From the NCBI GenBank assembly GCA_024690425.1, contig JAILCT010000171.1:9423-73422 (forward strand): 64,000 bases of DNA, written 5' to 3'. Positions 34,903-45,600 of this stretch are shown one piece after another. The DNA comes from Lachnospiraceae bacterium. GTDB lineage: Bacteria > Bacillota_A > Clostridia > Lachnospirales > Lachnospiraceae. The position numbers were made by a program, and so were the translations under genes. A model generated the notes under the pieces. That model saw only the letters and a list, made by a program, of their open reading frames with translations. It was not told the origin of the DNA and searched no databases. The first letter of the stretch is position 1. Each line of letters opens with the position of its first letter.

Positions 34903-36138
34903 ATGGATGGTGTAATTTTCCTGTTTGATCTTGCGATCCTGCTGTTTGCTGCCAAGATGTTAGGGCTCCTGGCAAGAAAGATCGGAGCACCCGAGGTTGT
35001 CGGTGAGATAATGGCAGGTCTTATACTCGGCCCTGCCGTATTCAATCTCGTTCAGGATACCGATTTCCTGTCCAAGATGGCCGAGATCGGTGTCATAATG
35101 CTCATGTTCGGAGCTGGCCTTGGGACCGATGTCAAGGAACTTAAGAAGACAGGATTTAAGGCGACGCTTATAGCCTGCGCCGGAGTAGCCGTCCCCATGG
35201 TTCTTGGCACCCTTCTGTTTATGGCCTTTTACGGATTCGGCCTTCCCGGCTCCGACCAGTTCATGAAAGGGCTCTTCATAGGGACCATCATGTCCGCGAC
35301 TTCCGTAAGCATCACGGTTGCGGCACTTAAGGAACTGGGCAGGCTCAATGATACCGTCGGTACCACGATCACCTCTGCGGCGATAATAGATGATGTTATC
35401 GGTATCGTTGTTCTCACCCTTGTGATCAGCATGAGCGGATCCGGCTCTGCATCAGGGATCGGTACGGTGATCATCAAGGTTGTTCTGTTCTTTGTCATAG
35501 CGATCGTTTCGGGCTACCTGATCTATAAGGGAATGGTATGGCTTGATACCAATCATCCCCATTCAAGAAGGGTTCCCATAATCAGCCTGTGCTACTGTTT
35601 CCTGCTTGGTTACATAGCCGAGCAGTTCTTCGGGATAGCAGACATCACAGGTGCATATGTTGCAGGTGTCATCCTCTGCAACCTGAGCGACCGGGAATAC
35701 ATTGAGAGCAAGGTGGATGTAAGCTCCTATATGGTTTTTGCTCCCCTCTTCTTCGCCGGTATAGGTCTTAAGACCAGCATAAGCTCAATGAACGGCCTGC
35801 TGCTGTTGTTCAGCATATGTTTCGTGGCGGTGGCACTTATTGCCAAGATCATAGGCTGCGGCTTATGTTCATTTATAGTCGGATTCAGGGGGAAGGATCC
35901 GCTCAAGATAGGAACAGGCATGATGGCAAGAGGCGAAGTGGCCCTTATAACGGCCCAGAAGGGGCTCGCTGCGGGGCTTCTTACATCGGATTACTTTACA
36001 GCGGTCATCCTGCTTATCCTTGCAAGCTCCATAGTAACTCCTGTCCTTCTTAAGAAGATATACGCAAGTGAGCAGGCGTCCGCGCTTGAAAAACAGATCG
36101 TGGAACAGGTGGGAGAACAGATCGAAGAACATAACTGA
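34903..36138 (+). CDS. Cation:proton antiporter, CPA2 (KefB/NapA) family
   Basis: The 411-residue protein has about 12 membrane helices and CPA2 stretches (GEIMAGLILGPAVF, FGAGLGTDVKELKK, SATSVSITVAALKELG, ARGEVALITAQKG). It exchanges Na+ or K+ for protons across the membrane. There is no C-terminal TrkA domain; a short acidic/amphipathic tail is present instead. GGAGGTG lies before ATG 34903. The SDR gene follows by 38 bases. Confidence 0.9.
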   Translation: MDGVIFLFDLAILLFAAKMLGLLARKIGAPEVVGEIMAGLILGPAVFNLVQDTDFLSKMAEIGVIMLMFGAGLGTDVKELKKTGFKATLIACAGVAVPMVLGTLLFMAFYGFGLPGSDQFMKGLFIGTIMSATSVSITVAALKELGRLNDTVGTTITSAAIIDDVIGIVVLTLVISMSGSGSASGIGTVIIKVVLFFVIAIVSGYLIYKGMVWLDTNHPHSRRVPIISLCYCFLLGYIAEQFFGIADITGAYVAGVILCNLSDREYIESKVDVSSYMVFAPLFFAGIGLKTSISSMNGLLLLFSICFVAVALIAKIIGCGLCSFIVGFRGKDPLKIGTGMMARGEVALITAQKGLAAGLLTSDYFTAVILLILASSIVTPVLLKKIYASEQASALEKQIVEQVGEQIEEHN

Positions 36139-36176
36139 TCATATTAATTCATTTAACAAAAGGAGGTATTCTTATC

Positions 36177-36953
36177 ATGTTTAAGAGGATTTTTGAGATT
36201 TCGGGCAATGTTGCCATCGTTACCGGATGCTCGTCGGGACTTGGCGTACAGATGGCCCACGCACTTGCCAACCAGGGCTGCAAGATTGTTGCGATAGCCC
36301 GCAGGATGGATATGCTCGAACAGGTATGTAAGGAAATATCCGATGAACACGGTGTTGAGACCATGCCCATACGCTGCGATATAACCAAGACCGACGAAAT
36401 AGAAGCGACCGTCAAGCAGGTCATGGACAGGTTCGGCCGGGTTGACATCCTTGTCAACAACGCGGGAACCGGTGCGGTGGATCATGCGGAGAACATAACA
36501 GATGAACAGTTCCAGAAGGAATTCGATGTAGATCTCTTCGGTACGTTTAAGTTCGCCCGTGCCGTTGCCAACCAGGCCATGATCCCGGCACAGTACGGAC
36601 GCATAATAAACATCGCATCAATGTACGGCCTTGTAGGGAACAAGGTTGCAGGTTCGGCTCCCTACCATGCTGCCAAGGGCGGTGTCGTAAACCTTACAAG
36701 AGCACTTGCGGCCGAATGGGGCAAATACAAGATCACTGTCAACTCGATCTGTCCCGGTTATTTCTATACACCTCTTACCACAGAGACATTGAACAGTGAT
36801 TTCTTCCAGCAGAACGCCAAGACGATGATCCCTCTTGAGCGTTACGGCAATGAAGGAGAACTCGATACCGCAGTTGTATTCCTTGCTTCACCCAATTCTT
36901 CATATGTGACCGGAATAGCCCTTCCGGTGGATGGCGGATATACCTGCATGTAA
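36177..36953 (+). CDS. Short-chain dehydrogenase/reductase
   Basis: A 258-residue SDR with TGCSSGLG, NNAG, an active-site Ser in NIASMYG and YHAAK. It resembles gluconate 5-dehydrogenase/KduD-type enzymes and is distantly similar to kduD at 16305. It has a GGAGG site about ten bases before ATG. Substrate cannot be assigned; no pathway genes flank it. Confidence 0.85.
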   Translation: MFKRIFEISGNVAIVTGCSSGLGVQMAHALANQGCKIVAIARRMDMLEQVCKEISDEHGVETMPIRCDITKTDEIEATVKQVMDRFGRVDILVNNAGTGAVDHAENITDEQFQKEFDVDLFGTFKFARAVANQAMIPAQYGRIINIASMYGLVGNKVAGSAPYHAAKGGVVNLTRALAAEWGKYKITVNSICPGYFYTPLTTETLNSDFFQQNAKTMIPLERYGNEGELDTAVVFLASPNSSYVTGIALPVDGGYTCM

Positions 36954-36968
36954 TAAATGACCGACATG

Positions 36969-37013
36969 CCGGATGACTGATTTCCGGATGACTGATTTCC
37001 GGACGACTGATAC
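36969..37013. repeat. Three tandem copies of a 15-base repeat
   Basis: CCGGATGACTGATTT occurs twice exactly (36969-36983, 36984-36998) and a third copy, CCGGACGACTGATAC, follows (36999-37013). The array fills most of the gap between the SDR stop and the HD-GYP receptor start and is not part of either gene. Confidence 0.85.
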
Positions 37014-37031
37014 CAAAGGACAGCTGGCAGC

Positions 37032-40000
37032 ATGAAAAAATGGAAAACCTGGAAAATAGCTATATTTATTGCCATATGTGTATGCTTAAACGTAGGCGGT
37101 AAGCTTCTGGCCGTGTGGCTGGAACTGCCACTGTGGGCCGATTCCTTCGGCACCGCCCTGTGTGCATACATAGCCGGTCCTGTATGCGGTGCTATGGTAG
37201 GATTAACATCGAACCTTGCCTATTGCGTTATCTATCGTCTGTCGGCAGTGTATTCCCTTACCAATATAGTACTGGGCATTATAATAGGGATCGCAGCAAG
37301 GAAGAATGCCTTCGAGCGCTTCTACGGTTTTATGACGACCGCCACTCTTGCGATGCTCACATCCCTTATCGTATCTGTCCCGATAGATGTACTGTTAGAT
37401 AACGGTTATTGCGGCAACAAATGGGGAAACGGTATCATAGAATACCTTCTTGATAGGGAATGGCCCCATATCCTGTGTACGGTTTTCGGACAGTTTGCCA
37501 TAGAATTCACCGATAAGGTGCTTACGATAGCAGCCGTATATCTGGTCATCAAGTTAAGGCGCTGGCGCCACAGAAGAAGAGACATAGCCCTGCGGCAGGG
37601 AGGCGGTGCAGGCGCAGGTACGGCTGCCCTTACACTTCTTCTGTCTATTGGCCTTTTATCCGCCATGTCGGTACCCGTTAAGGCCGATACAGGCCGGCAG
37701 CTGGAGACGCCCGATTATAATGATTATGTGCAGAGTATTTACAGCAGCAACAACGGCCTTCCATGCGGCGAGGCCAATGACATAGCGCAGACCAATGACG
37801 GTGTCCTGTGGATTGGGACATACGCCGGCCTGTATCGCTACAACGGACGTGAATTCCGTTGGGTGGATGATTATGAATCCGTCAAAAACGTGAACTGTCT
37901 GTATGTTGATGAAGAAGGCCGTATGTGGATCGGAACCAACGACAACGGCCTGTCGATCATGATCAGGGAGAAGATAGTAAACGTCCTGGACCAGTCAAGC
38001 GGCCTTCCGTCCAATTCCGTGCGGTGCATAACCAGGGCATCGGACGGATATTACTATATCGGTACTACCGGCAACATGCAGATCATTATAATGAACAACG
38101 GACTTAAGGCCACCAACACACTTAAGGAAGTGAACTACGCAGACAGCATATCCGCCGATCAGAACGGACATGTTGCAACGATAACCTCGGACGGACAGCT
38201 CTTTCTTCTTAAGGGTGGACAGATACTGGATTCCATGCGTCTGTCGGATGATCAGGAAGTGTTCAACTGCTGCACCTTTGATCCCGAAGGAACGCTTATG
38301 GTAGGCTCTTCAACCAATAATATCTACAGCTTTGATGTATCGGATGACAGTCTTGATCGCATCAATGTAATGCCATGCAAAAACATCACCGCCATAAACA
38401 ATCTTAACTACTTAAGCGACGGAACCCTGTTCATTTCATCCGACAGCGGTATCGCCTACATTGACAGGGGCGGATACAACCTGCTCAATACAAACGAATT
38501 CAACAATTCAATCGACAATATGCTCTATGATTATCAGGGGAATCTATGGTTCACTTCCTCGAGGCTTGGGCTGTTAAGGCTTGCAAAATCACCCTTCAAG
38601 GACGTATACGGTGCCATAGGCATGAAGCGGCAGGTAGTCAATACCGTTGTCTTCTGGCAGGGCTGCTACTATATAGGCACCGATGACGGACTTGATGTTG
38701 TGGACAGGAACTGCCGAAAGCAGATAACCAACCGGCTGACCTCGGAACTTAAGGACACGCGCATCCGGTGTATGTACGTGGATGGCGATGATCATCTGTG
38801 GGTATGTACTTACGGAAGCGGGCTGATGGAATACTCTCCCGACGGAGAATCATTTTCATACAATGCCGAAAGCGGAAGCTTCGGTAACCGCGCCAGGATA
38901 GTCACCGGCCTTTCAGACGGAACGATACTTGCAGCCGGAGATACCGGTATAAGCTATATCAGGGATCATAGGGTCGAGCGGACCATCCGCAATGAAGACG
39001 GACTTATCAATTCCATGATCCTGACCATTACCGAGCGCAGCGACGGTACCATCCTCGCAGGTACCGACGGTGACGGCATCGCCGTATTAAAGGATGGGAA
39101 GGTAACGGATATGCTCACAAGGGAAGACGGCCTTAGCAGCGGAGTAATACTCCGTACGGTCAAGGATCCCAAATCGGAAGGTGTGTTCGTTGTTACCAGC
39201 AACAGCCTGTGTTATCTCGATCCGGAAGGATCGATCCGCATACTTGAAAAATTCCCATACTATAACAATTACGATATCTGGATAAAGGATGCAGATACGC
39301 TGTTTGTCATGTCAAGTGCAGGCATATATGTAGTTGAACGTGACGAACTGGTTGCGGGCGGCGAGATCGCCTGGGAACTTCTCGATGCAAGAAGGGGACT
39401 CGGCACATCCCTTACAGCCAATTCCTGGAACTATTATAACGGAAATGCTGAACTGTTCCTCCCCTGCGATACAGGCGTATACATCATAGATGTTGATAAA
39501 TACAATTCCGATGTACATTCCTACAGGATGCAGCTGGCATCTGTAAGGCTTGACGGTGTAGCGCAGCCTCCGGCGCGTAAGGAAGCCATCATGGTAGGCC
39601 AGGGTGTCAACCGTATAGAGCTGGCTCCGGAAATTCTTAACTATACCATTCAGGAACCGAATGTAGGCTACTTTCTGGAGGATTATGATACACAATGGAC
39701 GATAGTTCCGCAGAACAACCTTAACAACATCATTTACGTCAATCTTCCGGCCGGAGAATATACCTTCCATCTGGCTATTTTCGACAGTGCCGGTGACCGC
39801 GTTCTGGAGGAGCGTAAGTTCGGGCTGATCAAGACCGGTGAGATCTACGAACAACCCTATTTTACATTTTATATGCTGCTGATCCTGACACTGGCTGTTA
39901 TATGGTTTACCTGGCTCGTTGTACAGAGGCAGCTTAACCAGCAGCAGACCAAGCTGAACATGGCCAACGAAACAGTCGTGGCTATCGCAAACGCCGTCGA

Positions 40001-40724
40001 TGCCAAGGACGTACGTACCCACCAGCACTCCATGCGTGTTGCCGAGTATTCATCACTTATAGCGGAAGAGATGAACTGCTTTGGCGGAATACATAAAAAC
40101 AGGCAGTTAAACAACCTAAGGAGGGCTGCACAGCTGCATGATATCGGTAAAATAGGCGTCCCCGACAGCGTACTTAACAAGGTCGGAAGGCTGACCGATG
40201 AAGAATATGTCCAGATGAAATCACATGTTGAACGCGGTTCTGAAATACTTAAGGACTTTACGCTTGTTGAACACGTAACCGACGGAACCAGATATCATCA
40301 TGAACGCTACGACGGGCGCGGATATCCCGACGGTCTTAAGGGTGAGGAGATCCCCCTGTTCGGCCGTATAATCTCCGTTGCCGATGCATTCGATGCCATG
40401 ACCTCCAATCGTGTATACCGCAACCATATGGATACCGATTACGTTATAAATGAGATGAAGCGCGGACGCGGTACGCAGTTTGACCCCGATGTACTTGATG
40501 CATTTTTCAGGCTGATCGACAAGGGGATCATCAACCCCGACAAGATCTACGCCCAGAAGCATGAAGAGATCAAGCAGGCGGATCATGAAGCCCATGAAGA
40601 GCTCGCCCGCCGCGTTGAGGAAGATAAGAAGATCCAGGCCGCCCAGATGCAGGATAACAGCGATAATGCTTCCCCTGATAAAGCTGACGGAGAGAATACT
40701 GACGAGAAAGGAGCCGGGATATGA
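37032..40724 (+). CDS. ECF-S-like membrane domain / propeller sensor / HD-GYP c-di-GMP phosphodiesterase
   Basis: A 1230-residue receptor. Residues 1-180 form about six membrane helices resembling the S component of ECF vitamin transporters (AYIAGPVCGAMVGLTSNLAYC). A further hydrophobic segment (about 195-215) ends in a signal-peptidase-like site. An extracellular region of two-component-regulator propeller repeats (about 225-850; DGVLWIGTYAGLYRYNG, GRMWIGTNDNGL) follows, then a Y_Y_Y domain, one membrane helix (946-968) and an HD-GYP domain with HDIGK (about 1036) and HHERYDGRGYPDG (about 1089). It should degrade c-di-GMP in response to an outside ligand. It overlaps the following binding-protein gene by four bases. 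Confidence 0.87.
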   Translation: MKKWKTWKIAIFIAICVCLNVGGKLLAVWLELPLWADSFGTALCAYIAGPVCGAMVGLTSNLAYCVIYRLSAVYSLTNIVLGIIIGIAARKNAFERFYGFMTTATLAMLTSLIVSVPIDVLLDNGYCGNKWGNGIIEYLLDREWPHILCTVFGQFAIEFTDKVLTIAAVYLVIKLRRWRHRRRDIALRQGGGAGAGTAALTLLLSIGLLSAMSVPVKADTGRQLETPDYNDYVQSIYSSNNGLPCGEANDIAQTNDGVLWIGTYAGLYRYNGREFRWVDDYESVKNVNCLYVDEEGRMWIGTNDNGLSIMIREKIVNVLDQSSGLPSNSVRCITRASDGYYYIGTTGNMQIIIMNNGLKATNTLKEVNYADSISADQNGHVATITSDGQLFLLKGGQILDSMRLSDDQEVFNCCTFDPEGTLMVGSSTNNIYSFDVSDDSLDRINVMPCKNITAINNLNYLSDGTLFISSDSGIAYIDRGGYNLLNTNEFNNSIDNMLYDYQGNLWFTSSRLGLLRLAKSPFKDVYGAIGMKRQVVNTVVFWQGCYYIGTDDGLDVVDRNCRKQITNRLTSELKDTRIRCMYVDGDDHLWVCTYGSGLMEYSPDGESFSYNAESGSFGNRARIVTGLSDGTILAAGDTGISYIRDHRVERTIRNEDGLINSMILTITERSDGTILAGTDGDGIAVLKDGKVTDMLTREDGLSSGVILRTVKDPKSEGVFVVTSNSLCYLDPEGSIRILEKFPYYNNYDIWIKDADTLFVMSSAGIYVVERDELVAGGEIAWELLDARRGLGTSLTANSWNYYNGNAELFLPCDTGVYIIDVDKYNSDVHSYRMQLASVRLDGVAQPPARKEAIMVGQGVNRIELAPEILNYTIQEPNVGYFLEDYDTQWTIVPQNNLNNIIYVNLPAGEYTFHLAIFDSAGDRVLEERKFGLIKTGEIYEQPYFTFYMLLILTLAVIWFTWLVVQRQLNQQQTKLNMANETVVAIANAVDAKDVRTHQHSMRVAEYSSLIAEEMNCFGGIHKNRQLNNLRRAAQLHDIGKIGVPDSVLNKVGRLTDEEYVQMKSHVERGSEILKDFTLVEHVTDGTRYHHERYDGRGYPDGLKGEEIPLFGRIISVADAFDAMTSNRVYRNHMDTDYVINEMKRGRGTQFDPDVLDAFFRLIDKGIINPDKIYAQKHEEIKQADHEAHEELARRVEEDKKIQAAQMQDNSDNASPDKADGENTDEKGAGI

Positions 40725-41914
40725 AGCGAATATATATAACAACAGTGCTTACCTGTCTTGTCATCCTGACCGCCCTCCTCTGCTGCTTCAGGCTGTTGAA
40801 GCTGTCCGGCGGAAGGGATCACCTGACTGTAGGTTTTATCTATGACAATGACGAGAGCACACCATATACCTACAATTTCTCACTTGCCAAAGATGCGGTT
40901 GAGAAAAAGTATGGGGACCGGGTTGATATACTGACCTGTAGCAACGTACTTGATGATGAGATGGAGGAACCTCTTCGTGAACTGGCTGACAAGGGCTGCG
41001 ATATCATATTCTTTAACGGTTACAGTGATCTTGTAGTGAAGCTGGCTCCGGAATACCCGGATATCCAATTCTGCCAGACATCATATATGGATATGAGCGG
41101 CAAAAAGGTTCCGGATAATTATCATACATTTAAGGGAGAAGCTTATCAGGGACGGTATGTAAGCGGTATTGCCGCAGGTGTAAAGATCAGGCAGATGCTA
41201 CTCGAAGGTACCATTACGGAGGATGAAGCCATTGTCGGATTTGTCGCCGCGTTCCCCACTTCCGAAGTCATCTCCGGATATACTGCCTTCCTGATGGGTG
41301 TCCGTTCTGTAGTATCCCAGACAGTGATGCGTGTTCATTACACGCATACGTGGAGCAGCTATGCACTTGAGAAGAGCGCAGCAAAACAGCTTATCGATGA
41401 AGGCTGTGTGATCATTTCCCAGCACACCGACACCATAGGCCCTGCAATTGCCTGCGAAGAAGCTTCCGAAAATAAAGATGTCTATTTTGTAGGCTATAAC
41501 CAAAGCATGTCAGAGGTCGCTCCCGGTTCTTCTCTGGTTACATCAAGGATATGCTGGGAAGCTTATGTACTTTCTGCTGTCGAAGCGCTATTTGCCGATG
41601 AAAGCATCGAATCTCATGTCTCCGGGAACATTCACGGAACGGATGTATCCGCCGGGTTTGAAAAAGGATGGGTTGAAATGGATGACCTTAACATGCAGGT
41701 AGCGGCAGCCGGAACACAGGAAGCCATGGACAGGGCCATAGACAGGTTTAAACGCGGAAATGCTGATTTTGTCTTCAAGGGGAATCATATCGGAGTAAAT
41801 CCCGACGATCCCTCCGATACGATCGATCTTAAGAACGGATACATTGAGAACAGGAATACGTCCTATCCAATGTTTCATTATATACTCACGGATATCATAA
41901 CTGTCGAGGAGTAA
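40721..41914 (+). CDS. BMP/PnrA-family ligand-binding protein coupled to the HD-GYP receptor
   Basis: The 397-residue protein has an N-terminal hydrophobic anchor (about 5-25, LTCLVILTALLCCFRLL) and a BMP-type binding fold with VGFIYDNDEST, FNGYSDLVVKLAPEYP and GRYVSGIAAGVKIRQ. BMP proteins bind nucleosides or similar small molecules. The CC pair in the anchor is not a good lipobox, so it may be a signal-anchored protein. It shares an ATGA overlap with the HD-GYP receptor and no ABC permease is near. It probably presents a ligand to the receptor (inference). The convergent gene ends ten bases away. Confidence 0.82.
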   Translation: MKRIYITTVLTCLVILTALLCCFRLLKLSGGRDHLTVGFIYDNDESTPYTYNFSLAKDAVEKKYGDRVDILTCSNVLDDEMEEPLRELADKGCDIIFFNGYSDLVVKLAPEYPDIQFCQTSYMDMSGKKVPDNYHTFKGEAYQGRYVSGIAAGVKIRQMLLEGTITEDEAIVGFVAAFPTSEVISGYTAFLMGVRSVVSQTVMRVHYTHTWSSYALEKSAAKQLIDEGCVIISQHTDTIGPAIACEEASENKDVYFVGYNQSMSEVAPGSSLVTSRICWEAYVLSAVEALFADESIESHVSGNIHGTDVSAGFEKGWVEMDDLNMQVAAAGTQEAMDRAIDRFKRGNADFVFKGNHIGVNPDDPSDTIDLKNGYIENRNTSYPMFHYILTDIITVEE

Positions 41915-41924
41915 GCCCCTGTAT

Positions 41925-42680
41925 TTATATGTGCTTGGCAAAATAGGCGGCTATGTTCTCTCTCAGGTCCGTCTTCTTTATCGATTTAAGGAGATAGCCC
42001 GCAGGCTTTAACGACAGTACCTTCATTATGTTCTCCTTATCGCTCATACCTGTAAGGAAGATGACCGGAATGTCGGCGGTATTCGGATCGGCCTTGATCA
42101 TCTTAAGGACCTGGGGTCCGCTTGTTTCCGGCATCTCATAGTCAAGCAGGATAAGGTCGGGACGGTTCTTTGCAAGCGTTTCCATCGCCTGCTTGCCCGA
42201 ATCGGCAAGAGACACCCGGTATATGTCCTTCAGCCATTCATAGATCATTGTCATATATGATGCATCGTCATCCACTATAAGGATATTCTTTTTCTTCTCA
42301 CGGCTTGAATCACCCTTAAAGAATTCATCCATTTCGTCAAGGAATTCTTCCATATCCAGAGGTCTTTCGAAGAACTTGTAGATGAAGCTTTCAGGTATAC
42401 TCTTCGTAACGATCTCATATTCCGTTTTGGTGCCTATCACCACTACATGTTTTCCCTTTGATATGCACTGATCCTTGATATATGCAAAAACACCCTTCCC
42501 CTTTTCCATAGCATCATCCGTATAAAGGATAAACAGATCCGTAACATCGCCGACGGGTTCTACAGCATCCACTTTCGGGGCGGAATATTCGGCATCCAGG
42601 CCTAAGCCCTTAAGCTTCATGGCAAGCCCCCTGACTGTAAATGTCTCCGTCGAGCTTATGATCAGTACTCTTTTTCCCAT
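41925..42680 (-). CDS. Response regulator: degenerate receiver plus receiver, no output domain
   Basis: The 251-residue protein starts with a receiver-like fold (about 1-120; MGKRVLIISSTETF) that lacks the acidic pocket and phospho-Asp. A full receiver follows (about 130-251) with ILIVDDD, phospho-acceptor Asp in LILLDYEMP (residue 180), FLTGMSD and the LLKSIKK lysine. No DNA-binding or enzymatic output domain is present. It lies directly downstream of the DegV hybrid kinase gene and probably receives phosphate from its Hpt domain. Confidence 0.85.
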   Translation of the reverse strand: MGKRVLIISSTETFTVRGLAMKLKGLGLDAEYSAPKVDAVEPVGDVTDLFILYTDDAMEKGKGVFAYIKDQCISKGKHVVVIGTKTEYEIVTKSIPESFIYKFFERPLDMEEFLDEMDEFFKGDSSREKKKNILIVDDDASYMTMIYEWLKDIYRVSLADSGKQAMETLAKNRPDLILLDYEMPETSGPQVLKMIKADPNTADIPVIFLTGMSDKENIMKVLSLKPAGYLLKSIKKTDLRENIAAYFAKHI

Positions 42681-42696
42681 TGCGGTAAACCTCCGG

Positions 42697-45600
42697 TTAA
42701 TTCTCTGTTTCTTTTAATATCTCCTTGATCCCGTCCCAGTCAAGCGCTGCCAGCCTGGTATTGATCCTGCCGAACCGCTCCTCATCGTCACCGGGAAGGC
42801 TGTATTCCTTCACCGAATCAAGTATCATCCTTGCCAGCTCGTAATCGCGTGCATCCGCGAATTCATTTAAGCCGGCATATGCATCCGCAAGCATGGCCGG
42901 ATCTATATCCGGAAGATCATCCGGTGCCTCGAGACCATCCTCAAGTGCATCCCTTATAGTGCGGTATTCTTCCATCATATCAGCGTGATGAGAAGTGATA
43001 TATTCCGTATCCTTATCATTGCCGGCCATTTCAAGTGCTTCCGCATCATCCCCGAGCTTCATGGCTCCAACGAGACGCGAACTCGATTTCAGCGCATGAA
43101 CCTTTACTGTGTAATTCTTCCAGTCACCGGTATCATAATACTTCTGTATCTCTTCCGATTTGTCTTCGTAGGAGTCATAATATATCTTAAGGACTGACAG
43201 GAAGGCATCCTTAGAGCCGCTGTTCTTAATGGCGGCTTCAGCGTCGATACCGGGTATCTGTTCATACCACTCCGGTGGATCCTCTGCTTCCTGTTCAACC
43301 GCCGCATCGTCTTCTGCCCCGGTCATCCCGCCTGCAGGTTCATCCTGATCATCCTCACCGGTATTCTCAAGATCATCCTCGATCTCTTCATCCTCCCTCG
43401 CAAAGAAGGAACCGAGATTGTAATTATGATTACCCTTTACCATATACAGGATACCGAACGTTCCGCCGCCGCAGTTGGAAGTTATTCCGGCCGATGCCTT
43501 CTGGAATATGACCTTATCGAACTTCACCCTCTCGGTAAGCTTCTCCTCGATCCACAGAAGATCCTCTTCCTCCATACCGGCGTATGTGACGAAGACAAGG
43601 GACTTGTCCGGATAGATATTGGCCGGCAGTGCATTTTTGATATATTTCTCGTAGCATCTTCTCTCATCTCCGAACAGGAAGGTACCTACACCGAGCTTGT
43701 CGTTCTTCATCCTCAGCATGGGTCTTAACCATAAGGTTTTGAGCACGCTGTTGATAAAAGGACTGATCCTCTCACGCCTTACCATTACATCCGTATTCTT
43801 CACGACGAAGCTGCACTTGATAAGCTTCTTTGCTTCCTCGAGCTCGGATACTATCCTGTCAACGGGTACATTCTGCTTGGCAAGCCTTGCCGCCGTAAGG
43901 ACTAAAAGTCCGGTAGCACTTGACATGCATTCGGAGTTGATGACCGTAACATTATCAAAGGTCTTGGCAGCATTAACGGCACGTCCGTACTCCCTGCTGC
44001 TTCCAATGGTCAGCGTTATATAGATAAGGTGATGGGCCTTCTGCAGCTCGGACGAGAAAAATGCAACAAGCTCTTCCTCTGTCGGAGGATCCGAGGTCGT
44101 GAACTTGAAATCCTTACCCATGTATCTTACCAGTTCTTCGGAGTCTATGTCGATATTATCATAGAATATGCCTTCATTTGTTGTAACGGTATAAGGGATT
44201 ATGCCTATCTGGAGTTCCTTCACGATACTCTGGGGAAGATCGCTCATCGTACTCGTGGCGATGGCTACCGGCTTCTTCTTTGCGTATCCGCTCGCAGTAT
44301 TCCTTACGGATCCTGTCAGTTCATCTCCCCTGGTGCTTACAACCTTCTCCTTGGGAAGATGTGTCAGAAGCATCTCCTCAAGCTGCATGCCCGATACCGG
44401 CTTTACGAGATATCCGTCAAAGCCTGTATTGTTGTAAAGCTCTATATTCTCTCCGCCTGCGTTGGCGGTCAGCACTATGATCGGAACAGAGGTATTGAGT
44501 CCGCCCTTTTGCATACGTATCTTCTCATAGCACTCTATACCATCCATCTCGGGCATGAGATGATCCATAAAGATGAGGTCATACCGGCTCTGAAGTGTCC
44601 TGGCAAGAGCCTCCTCTCCCGAAAGGACAAGGTCAACCTTTATGCCGGTCCCGTCTATCAGCTTCTTCTCGACCTGAAGGTTCATCTCATTGTCATCTAC
44701 TATGAGTATGCTGGCATTCGATGCATGGAAGCTGTGCCTGAATTTCTCATCGCCTGAAATGTTCCCGATGTTTGCTATGCTCATATTGCCTACGCGCTTC
44801 TCGGAAGAGATCCCCTGCTTAAGGGTTACGGCAAAGGTGGAACCCTGTCCGTATACACTGTTGACCGTGATCTCACCGTCCATGAGTTCTACGAGCTGCT
44901 TGACTATGGAAAGTCCCAGGCCCGTTCCCTCTATATGACGGTTCTTCTCCTCGTCCACTCGCCTGAAGGTATCAAACAGGTGAGGCAGTGCATCGGGGGA
45001 TATACCCATTCCCGTATCGGATACGTTGATCTTAAGGAGTACGGAACCTTTCTCCGGAAAATCACACTCCATATGAAGGCCTATGGAACCTTCCCTGGTA
45101 TACTTGACAGCGTTGTTCAGAAGATTGATAAGTATCTGCTTGATCCTTACTTCGTCACCGAATAGGGTACGCGGTACTTCGGGGTCTATGCTCACATTGA
45201 ACTTAAGCCCCTTCTCTTCCGCCTTAAGCCATATCATATTTACGATCTCCGACAGGAGAGATGAAACGTTATAGTTAACGGGAACGATATCCATCTTGCC
45301 CGCTTCTATCTTGCTTAAGTCAAGGATATCATTGATAAGGGCCAGCAGAAGCTTACCGGCACCCTGGATATTCCTTGCGTCCTTCCTGATCTCGTCCGAG
45401 GCATCATCCTGGCGCAGAATGATCTCATTAAGGCCCAGCACCGTGTTTATGGGTGTACGTATCTCATGGCTCATGCTCGAAAAGAAACGGCTCTGTGCCT
45501 TGTTAAGCTCGGCAAGTTCCCTGGTCTTTTCTTCAGCCAGCTCATTCTCCTTATGATACAGGCGGGTCTGGAATCCGATCATAATCACGAATACATTGCT

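Noticed and set aside
36969..37013. CRISPR-like array
   Set aside because: The units are only 15 bases, directly abutting, with no spacers and no cas genes nearby.
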